NCBI GenBank assembly: GCA_042408875.1
Contig: JBHOQS010000002.1
Location: 248,001 to 312,000, forward strand
From: JBHOQS01 sp042408875
GTDB lineage: Bacteria > Chloroflexota > UBA11872 > JBHOQS01
Direction of reading: 5' to 3'
DNA: 64,000 bases
Of this stretch, positions 26,190-31,854 are shown in pieces. Below the pieces are notes generated by a model that saw only the letters and a list, made by a program, of their open reading frames with translations, was not told the origin of the DNA and made no database searches. The position numbers and the translations under genes are program-made. The number at the start of each line of letters is the position of its first letter. Position 1 is the first letter of the stretch.

Positions 26190-26221
26190 TTGACCTTCCA
26201 GGTAGCTGGAAGGTGTATGGT
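26190..26221 (+). promoter_or_regulatory. CueR-type (MerR family) operator-promoter of copA
   Basis: TTGACC (-35, 26190-26195) and TATGGT (-10, 26216-26221) are separated by 20 nt, the overlong spacer typical of MerR-activated promoters. The spacer carries a perfect dyad, ACCTTCCAG-GTAG-CTGGAAGGT (26193-26214). This matches the known Escherichia coli CueR site at copA (TTGACCTTCC...GGAAGGT). The MerR-family gene downstream of copA is the likely activator. Confidence 0.85.
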
Positions 26222-26274
26222 CAAGATACGGTATACGTGCGCGTCGGCACGCATGTGTCTGCGGATGGAGATAA

Positions 26275-26296
26275 CCATGACTGACCCATGACTGAC
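26275..26296 (+). repeat. 11-bp duplication spanning the copA start codon
   Basis: CCATGACTGAC occurs twice in tandem. The first copy creates an ATG (26277) opening a four-codon frame, Met-Thr-Asp-Pro-stop, whose TGA overlaps the second ATG as ATGA. The second ATG (26288) is the start of the ATPase. Confidence 0.9.
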
Positions 26297-28546
26297 CCGC
26301 GTGTGGTCCAGCCTGCCGTTCGGATGAACGGGATCGCCAGGCTCCAGCTCAAGGTCGGCGGGATGCATTGTTCGCTCTGCGTGGAGTCCATCCGCCGCGC
26401 CGTCGGGAGACTTGACGGCGTGCACGCCGTGCACGTATCCATCGCCCACGAGGAAGCGCTGGTCGAGTATGACTCGACGCGCGTCAGCCCCCAGGCAATC
26501 GTCGCGGCTCTGGAAGCCATCGGCTACACGGTGGGGGAGCCGGACGAGGCTGCGCTCTTCGTCCAAGAGGAGCGGGAGCTCGCTATTGCCCGGCGCAAGG
26601 CAGCGATGGCGCTGGCGCTGTTGGGAGCGGCCGTCGTCCTTATGGCGGCTGCCTGGTTCGGGGCGAGCCTTGCGCGAACCCTGGCCATGGCCGGGCTGGC
26701 GCTTTTTGCTGTACTCGGCCCGGCCCGCTTTATTGTGCGCAATGGCTGGCAGTCCATTCGCCGCGGCATTCTCAACCAGGATGTGCTCGTCACAGCCTCA
26801 GCGCTTGCTGGCCTGGCTGGTGGCAGTGCAGGGCTCTTCGCGCCGGCCTTCCCAGCCGGAGGCTTCTTCGGCGCCACGATCTTCGTGCTGGCCTTCCACC
26901 TCATCGGCGGATACTTCTCTGTGCTGGTCCATGTACGTGCCTCCCAGTCGGTGCGCCGTCTCCTGGCGCTCGCCCCGCCGGTGGCCCGGCGGCTCACCCT
27001 GGACGGTCGCGAAGAAGAGGTGCCGCTTGAGCAGATTGCGGTGGGCGACCTGGTGCGGGTGCGGCCCGGCGAGCGCATCCCGGTGGACGGTGTGGTCGTG
27101 GAGGGCGCTTCGGCTGTCGATGAGAGCCTGGTCACTGGCGAGTCGCTCCCGGTAGACAAGTGGCCGGGGAGCGAGGTGATCGGGGGCTCGCTGAACCAGA
27201 CGGGCAGCCTGGTAGTGCGGGTGAGCCGTGTGGGCCCTGACAGCTTTCTGTACAGTGTGGCCCGGTACGTCGCCGAGGCGCGAGCGCTCAAGCCCGGCAT
27301 CTTGCGGTTGGTAGACCAGGTGCTGCTGGTTTACGTGCCGGCCGTCTTCGCTGCCAGCGCGGCAGGCTTCACCATCTGGACCGCAGGCGCGTGGCTGCTC
27401 ACCGGGCAGCTCGACCTGCTGCGCGCTGGCTTCGCTGCCCTGAGCGCGCTGATCATGGGCTACCCGTGCGCCTTGGGGATGGCGACGCCGCTAGCGATCA
27501 TCCGGGCCAGCGGTGAAGCGGCCGCACGCGGCATCCTAATGCGCTCGGGTGAAGCGTTTCATGTCCTGCGCAACGTGCGCACCATCGTCTTTGACAAGAC
27601 CGGCACGCTGACCGAAGGGAAGCCCCACCTCGTATCTTGCCTGAGCCACTTCGGGGACTGCACAGAGATCCTGCGGCTGGCTGCCAGCGCCGAGATGCTC
27701 TCCGAGCATCCTCTGGCGCAGGCGATCGTGGCCGCTGCCCGCGCGCAAGGGCTCACCCTGGAGGCGCCGAGCAGCTTCGAGGCCAGACCGGGCCGCGGCG
27801 TTGCCGCCCTGGTGGCCGGGCACCACCTCCTGTCCGGAACACCCCGTTTCCTTGAGGAGGAAGGCGTCGATCCCGCCCCCCTTCTGCCGCTGGTCACACA
27901 GGTCCAGGCCCAGGGGCAGACAGCGGTGCTGGTTGCGATTGATGGCCGTGCAGCCGGTGTCCTGGCGCTGGCAGACCGGCTCAAACCAGCGGCGCGGGCG
28001 ACGGTGGAGCGGCTCCGGCAGATGGGCGTCCAGCTCGTGCTGCTCACCGGCGACAACGAGCGCACCGCACGGGCAGTTGCGGCAGCCATAGGCATCGACG
28101 AGGTGCTGGCCGGGGTCCTGCCAGAGGAAAAGGCGCACGTGATCCGCCAGATGCAGGCGCAAGGCCAGCGCGTAGCGATGGTCGGCGACGGTATCAACGA
28201 CGCCCCAGCGCTGATGCAGGCGGACGTAGGCATCGCCATCGGCGCAGGCAGCGACATTGCCATAGAGGCCGCCGACGTGGTGCTGGTGGGTGGGCGCCTG
28301 GAGGCGGTGGTGGAGGCGATTGAGCTGGCGCGTCGCAGCTACCGGCTCACCGTGACGAACGTGGTCCTGGCCTTGAGCTTCAACGGCATCGGCGTCCTTG
28401 CCGCCATGACCGGCCGCGTGGCGCCGGTCTGGGCCATGCTGGCCATGGCTGTGAGCGTGAGCGTGGTGCTGGGCAACTCCTTTGCCGGGCGTCTCCTGCC
28501 GGGAGGACCCACAGCGCGAACACGGGTAGCTGGGCGCGAAGATTAA
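26288..28546 (+). CDS. copA: Copper-type P1B ATPase (CopA-like)
   Basis: A 752-residue inner-membrane metal exporter. One N-terminal HMA domain has GMHCSLC. Eight predicted helices follow. The A domain has LVTGESLPVD, the P domain has DKTGTLTEGKP (Asp436), the HP motif is SEHPLAQAIV, and the hinge is MVGDGINDAPAL. The helix-6 transport motif, CPC in canonical copper pumps, reads YPC (residues 392-394), and the C-terminal helices are short. The CueR-type promoter argues for Cu(I)/Ag(I); the YPC variant leaves metal specificity open. The regulator gene follows after 54 nt. Confidence 0.9.
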   Translation: MTDPRVVQPAVRMNGIARLQLKVGGMHCSLCVESIRRAVGRLDGVHAVHVSIAHEEALVEYDSTRVSPQAIVAALEAIGYTVGEPDEAALFVQEERELAIARRKAAMALALLGAAVVLMAAAWFGASLARTLAMAGLALFAVLGPARFIVRNGWQSIRRGILNQDVLVTASALAGLAGGSAGLFAPAFPAGGFFGATIFVLAFHLIGGYFSVLVHVRASQSVRRLLALAPPVARRLTLDGREEEVPLEQIAVGDLVRVRPGERIPVDGVVVEGASAVDESLVTGESLPVDKWPGSEVIGGSLNQTGSLVVRVSRVGPDSFLYSVARYVAEARALKPGILRLVDQVLLVYVPAVFAASAAGFTIWTAGAWLLTGQLDLLRAGFAALSALIMGYPCALGMATPLAIIRASGEAAARGILMRSGEAFHVLRNVRTIVFDKTGTLTEGKPHLVSCLSHFGDCTEILRLAASAEMLSEHPLAQAIVAAARAQGLTLEAPSSFEARPGRGVAALVAGHHLLSGTPRFLEEEGVDPAPLLPLVTQVQAQGQTAVLVAIDGRAAGVLALADRLKPAARATVERLRQMGVQLVLLTGDNERTARAVAAAIGIDEVLAGVLPEEKAHVIRQMQAQGQRVAMVGDGINDAPALMQADVGIAIGAGSDIAIEAADVVLVGGRLEAVVEAIELARRSYRLTVTNVVLALSFNGIGVLAAMTGRVAPVWAMLAMAVSVSVVLGNSFAGRLLPGGPTARTRVAGRED

Positions 28547-28600
28547 ACGTGCCAGCAGCCAGTCGAGAAGCCACTTGTATGAGAACCTGCCGGAGGTGCG

Positions 28601-29068
28601 ATGGAACGAAGAGTACAGCGGGAACGAGAGGATCGCAGCAGGCTGATGCGGATCGGGGAGCTCGCGGCCGAGCTAGGGCTCAATCCTAAGACGATCCGCT
28701 ATTACGAGGAGATCGGGCTGCTCCGGCAGCCGCGGCGGACGCGGGCGGGCTACCGGCTCTACGACGCCGCGGACCGTGAGCAGCTGCGGTTCATCCTGAA
28801 GGCCAAAGCCGTCGGCCTGACGCTTGCGGAGATCAAACTGGTTCGAGACGTACGGAGCAATGGGCAGCAGCCATGCACGCACGTGCTCGCGCTGCTGGAC
28901 CAGAAGCTCGCCGCGGTGGACGAGCAGCTTCGTGCGCTCAGCGAGTTTCGCCGCGAGCTGGTTGCGCTCCGTGCTGGAGCAGCCGAAACGATGGGCGCTG
29001 AGGCCTGCGTCTGCGGGATCATCGAGCGCCACGTGGCTGGCAAGCCAGCCGAGCAGGCGAAGCGGTAG
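28601..29068 (+). CDS. MerR-family heavy-metal regulator
   Basis: A 155-residue regulator. The winged-helix N-terminus reads IGELAAELGLNPKTIRYYEEI, followed by the dimer helix. Metal-site candidates are Cys in QQPCTHVLALLD and the pair in ACVCGIIERH. A Cys at the start of the dimer helix is characteristic of divalent-metal sensors (ZntR/CadR/PbrR), whereas CueR has Ser there. GGAGG precedes the ATG. It probably activates the copA promoter and, as the distal gene, is autoregulated. Confidence 0.85.
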   Translation: MERRVQREREDRSRLMRIGELAAELGLNPKTIRYYEEIGLLRQPRRTRAGYRLYDAADREQLRFILKAKAVGLTLAEIKLVRDVRSNGQQPCTHVLALLDQKLAAVDEQLRALSEFRRELVALRAGAAETMGAEACVCGIIERHVAGKPAEQAKR

Positions 29069-29131
29069 GTCCTGCACGCCCTGCTGGATAAGGACTGCAG
29101 AGCAGGCAGCGTGGCATCGGGCGCGGCCAGG

Positions 29132-29154
29132 ACGTGCCTGCCCAGCAGGCACGT
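29132..29154. terminator. Hairpin between convergent genes
   Basis: ACGTGCCTGC-CCA-GCAGGCACGT is a perfect 10-bp stem with a 3-nt loop, placed between the convergent MerR and cytochrome genes. It has no T-tract on either side, so if it terminates transcription it may need Rho or act as a pause. Confidence 0.55.
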
Positions 29155-29171
29155 ATCGCCTGGTCAGGCTT

Positions 29172-29645
29172 TCAGGGCAGCGTCTTCAGATAAGCAAGCA
29201 GGTCCTGCCATTGTTGTTCGGTCAGGCGCCAGCGCGGCATGGGCCAGGCCAGCGGCTTGCCCTCAGCGTCGATCCCCTGCGTGACCGCCCGACGGATCAG
29301 CTCATCGGTGTAACGCGGCCCGCGCGCGCCATCAGGCTCCAGCATTCCCGCCGGATCGGTCAGGTTGCGGTAGGTGATATCCGGGCTGATGAACATCGGT
29401 GTACGCAACCCACGCCCGTCCATGCCATGGCAGTCGGCGCAGGCCAGCCGCATCATCATGCCACCGGCGTAGGGGATCGGCCGCCCGTCTACATTAGTGC
29501 CGGTGCGAAAGATCCATGCGCCGCGAGCAACCGCGTCGCCGGCCGCGGGGCGCCACCCCGGCACCGCCGCGCTGAGCAGGAGCAGGCCGGCGAGCCCGAC
29601 ACCAAAGAGGGCCAGTGCGAGCAGGAGCAGCCTTCGATCACGCAT
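29172..29645 (-). CDS. Membrane-anchored mono-heme cytochrome c
   Basis: A 157-residue protein with one N-terminal membrane/signal helix (LLLLALALFGVGLAGLLLL), a single heme-attachment motif CADCH and downstream Met residues that can supply the distal ligand (MPRWRLTEQQWQDLLAYLK closes the fold). It acts outside the membrane in electron transfer. It lies beside the copper exporter and a Met-rich membrane protein, a grouping often seen near respiratory or copper-handling genes. Confidence 0.88.
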   Translation of the reverse strand: MRDRRLLLLALALFGVGLAGLLLLSAAVPGWRPAAGDAVARGAWIFRTGTNVDGRPIPYAGGMMMRLACADCHGMDGRGLRTPMFISPDITYRNLTDPAGMLEPDGARGPRYTDELIRRAVTQGIDAEGKPLAWPMPRWRLTEQQWQDLLAYLKTLP

Positions 29646-29727
29646 ATATCATCTATCAGCGCCCTTGCACGCTTAATTAAATATTAAAAAATATAGCCAG
29701 ATTAGCTAGCTTATTTATGTACTCGAT

Positions 29728-30081
29728 TTACTCCAGATCGCGACGCATCTGTTCGTACTGTTCGCGGGTGATCTCCCCGCGGGCATAGCGTTCCTTAAGG
29801 ATCTCCAGCGCCCGGCGACTACCAGCCTGGTCGGGCCTAATCTGCCGGATCGCCCAGACCACGAGGAGGGCGACACCAGCGAGCATCAGGAGCCAAAAGG
29901 CCACGCTCAGAACACCCCACCAGGGATTGGCACCGGCCCACCAGCCCCCCATCATCCCCGACCCCATCATGCCCCCCATCATCCCCCACATCATCAGCCC
30001 TCCCCACAGCAACGGTAAACCAACCAGAAGCAAGAGCCCCAGCAATGCTCCAGCCACCAGCGCCCGCGTCTGATCTGACAT
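29728..30081 (-). CDS. Met-rich SHOCT-domain membrane protein
   Basis: A 117-residue protein: helix 1 (about 8-28), a loop made almost wholly of Met and Gly with Trp (GGLMMWGMMGGMMGSGMMGG), helix 2 (about 55-77) and a C-terminal SHOCT domain (ALEILKERYARGEITREQYEQ). Met-rich exported loops often bind Cu(I)/Ag(I); together with the copA operon this suggests a metal role, which is inference. It is upstream of the cytochrome gene on the same strand. Confidence 0.8.
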   Translation of the reverse strand: MSDQTRALVAGALLGLLLLVGLPLLWGGLMMWGMMGGMMGSGMMGGWWAGANPWWGVLSVAFWLLMLAGVALLVVWAIRQIRPDQAGSRRALEILKERYARGEITREQYEQMRRDLE

Positions 30082-30338
30082 ACTTCAAGACCTCTTCTTC
30101 TGCGGTATCGTGGCATACTATGCCGCTTTATTTTATCAAATATAGGCTATTACAGGGTTTGCCATCGCAAGTACTTTAGCGATACGACGATATTATCCAT
30201 TCCAGTAGACACGAGCATGTATATCTATATCCACCAGCATCCATGCCAGTGGACACACGGTCAGTGCGGCGGGTCTAGGCTGGCCGGGCCCGGGAGGACG
30301 GGTCTCCGTAGCAGCGAGCGATATCCTGTCTGCAGCGT
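30082..30338. other. AT-rich divergent spacer
   Basis: No gene was seen. 30110-30200 is markedly AT-rich (TTTTATCAAATATAGGC) and could hold the promoter of the SHOCT-cytochrome pair on the minus strand. The right half returns to high GC before the rplU promoter. Confidence 0.5.
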
Positions 30339-30368
30339 TTGACACTGTGGCGCTGCCATTGCTATCAT
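30339..30368 (+). promoter_or_regulatory. Promoter of rplU-rpmA
   Basis: TTGACA (30339-30344) and TATCAT (30363-30368) are separated by 18 nt: a near-consensus sigma-70 promoter. Transcription would begin about 70 nt before the rplU start codon. Confidence 0.7.
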
Positions 30369-30377
30369 ATGGTGCCC

Positions 30378-30397
30378 GGCGGCCGCACCCGGCCGCC
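30378..30397 (+). promoter_or_regulatory. Leader hairpin of rplU
   Basis: GGCGGCCG-CACC-CGGCCGCC is a perfect 8-bp GC stem with a 4-nt loop in the rplU leader, followed by a short GT-rich run. It could be the site of ribosomal-protein feedback (L21 leaders are known in other phyla) or an attenuator. No Rfam match is claimed. Confidence 0.45.
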
Positions 30398-30443
30398 GTT
30401 GTGTTGGCGCGGGTGCCGGCGCCACTGGAGGAGGGATCAGATC

Positions 30444-30806
30444 GTGTACGCGGTCATCGAGACGGGCGGCAAGCAGTACCGCGTCGAGGTCGGGCAGCAG
30501 CTGCGGGTCGAGCGGCTGGGCGTGCCGAAGGGCGAGCGGGTGGAGATCACCCGTGTCCTTGCGGTGGGCGACGCGCAGGGGGTGCGCTTTGGCCGGCCCG
30601 TGGTGAAGGGCGCCCGGGTGGTAGCGCGCTCGCTAGGCGAGCAGAAGGGCGACAAGATCATCGTCTTCAAGTATAAGCCCAAGGTGCGCTACCGCCGCAA
30701 GATGGGGCACCGCCAGCTCTACACGCTCTTGCGGATCGAGCAGATTGTGCCCGGCGAAGAGATGCCTGCAGCGGCTGCGCCGCAGCCTGCAGTGAGACAG
30801 GCGTGA
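30444..30806 (+). CDS. rplU: 50S ribosomal protein L21
   Basis: A 120-residue protein matching L21 along its length: YAVIETGGKQYRVEVGQQLRV at the start and YKPKVRYRRKMGHRQ followed by YTLLRIEQI at the end, plus a short Ala/Pro tail. The GTG start lies 8 nt after GGAGGAGGG. It binds 23S rRNA domain I. It is co-transcribed with rpmA 14 nt downstream, the usual bacterial order. Confidence 0.97.
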   Translation: MYAVIETGGKQYRVEVGQQLRVERLGVPKGERVEITRVLAVGDAQGVRFGRPVVKGARVVARSLGEQKGDKIIVFKYKPKVRYRRKMGHRQLYTLLRIEQIVPGEEMPAAAAPQPAVRQA

Positions 30807-30820
30807 GGGGGTGGTGAAGC

Positions 30821-31078
30821 ATGGCGCATAAGAAAGGGGTGGGGAGCTCCCGCAACGGTCGCGATAGCCAGTCCAAGCGCCTGGGTGTGAAGTGTGGCGA
30901 CGGCCAGTTCGTGACCGCCGGGAGCGTCCTCATCCGCCAGCGCGGCACGAAGTTCGAGCCAGGCAGGAACGTTGGCCTCGGCGGCGACTACACGCTCTTC
31001 GCGCTGATCGACGGGCGGGTCAAGTTCGAGTGGGCCCGCAAGGACAAGCGGCGCGTGAGCGTCTACGCCACGGCCTGA
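30821..31078 (+). CDS. rpmA: 50S ribosomal protein L27
   Basis: An 85-residue protein with the L27 signature MAHKKGVGSSRNGRDSQSK and LGVKCGDGQFV, GSVLIRQRGTKFEPG. The N-terminal tail reaches the peptidyl-transferase centre. It starts directly with MAHKKG, without the Firmicute-type cleaved leader. GGGGTGG precedes the ATG. Confidence 0.97.
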   Translation: MAHKKGVGSSRNGRDSQSKRLGVKCGDGQFVTAGSVLIRQRGTKFEPGRNVGLGGDYTLFALIDGRVKFEWARKDKRRVSVYATA

Positions 31079-31165
31079 GACGACGGAAGCGGCCGTGTCA
31101 GGCCTGCTCCCGGCCGGGAGGATATCCAGCGCCGCCTGGCGGAGCCAGCGGCACTTCTGTCGCAT

Positions 31166-31192
31166 GTTTGTACAAGAGTCTCTTGTACAAAC
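31166..31192. promoter_or_regulatory. 27-bp perfect palindrome
   Basis: GTTTGTACAAGAG-T-CTCTTGTACAAAC has 13-bp arms and one central base. It lies between rpmA and the leuS T-box leader, in an AT-rich patch, and is followed 6 nt later by TACAAT (31199-31204), a possible -10 box. The position suits an operator over the leuS promoter; a hairpin role is less likely because the loop would have to open and no T-run follows. Confidence 0.55.
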
Positions 31193-31240
31193 AACAAATA
31201 CAATACAAAAAATACACGTGCGACGTGCGAACTCGCATAC

Positions 31241-31560
31241 GTTGATCGGCGACGACCAGGGGTAGTAGGCCAAACTTGCCAGAGAGCCGGCTATCGGTGG
31301 AAGGCCGGCGCCCTGGCTTCGGATATCCCCAAGCGATACCGAGGCCAGTTGCGGCCGAACTCGCCTGTGAGCCGCTCCGGTGAACCCGGCAGCGCATGCC
31401 GGCAGTAGTCGGAGCCGTCTCGCCCGCGTTACTGGGCTTTGAGCGGGCTGGTGTGCCCTAGCAGCGTCCCACGGCTAGAGCGCGCCGGCCAAGCAGGGTG
31501 GTACCGCGGGTACGGCAGAACAGCCCCTCGTCCCTGGTCGGGATGAGGGGCTGTTGTCGT
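31241..31560 (+). promoter_or_regulatory. T-box leader of leuS
   Basis: The T-box core AGGGTGGTACCGCG (31495-31508) is intact. Its TGGT bulge would pair with ACCA, fitting a tRNA with discriminator A such as tRNA-Leu. Upstream, a stem-I-like region includes an AGTA element, a GCCAG/CTGGC helix and an apical GGTGGAA. Downstream is a strong terminator. Uncharged tRNA would stabilise the antiterminator and allow leuS transcription. I could not assign the specifier codon with confidence. Confidence 0.85.
31521..31553 (+). terminator. Attenuator terminator of the leuS T-box
   Basis: CAGCCCCTCGTCCC pairs with GGGATGAGGGGCTG (14-bp stem, one G-U) across a TGGTC loop, followed by TTGTCGTT. The hairpin competes with the T-box antiterminator. 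It lies about 300 nt before the leuS start codon. Confidence 0.85.
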
Positions 31561-31854
31561 TAGAGAAAGCCAAAAAGCGTAGCACAAGAAAGAGCTAACG
31601 AGCGTAGCATAAGTAAAACAAGTAAAAGACTAGAGTAATAGACTGGAGTAATAAAACTAGAGAAGAGTTGAGGGGACTGGATCGAGAGGGCCAGCGAGCC
31701 CGGCCCAAGTACACGATCAGTGCGCGCGACCAGAACGAGCGGCCGGCACGCAGGCTCTTTCGAGCGAGGCTCTGGACATCTCGCACGTTCAGTCGGTCAC
31801 GTGAAGTCCCAGGCTGATAGCTGAGCGCATGGGCCAGGGGGAGGAACGACGACG
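31561..31854. other. AT-rich leuS 5' spacer with microduplications
   Basis: No gene was seen between the T-box terminator and leuS. 31565-31670 is A/G-rich with short repeats: GACTAGAGTAATA/GACTGGAGTAATA in tandem at 31628-31653, AGCGTAGCACAAG and AGCGTAGCATAAG about 30 bp apart, and AAGTAAAAC/AAGTAAAAG. Confidence 0.65.
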
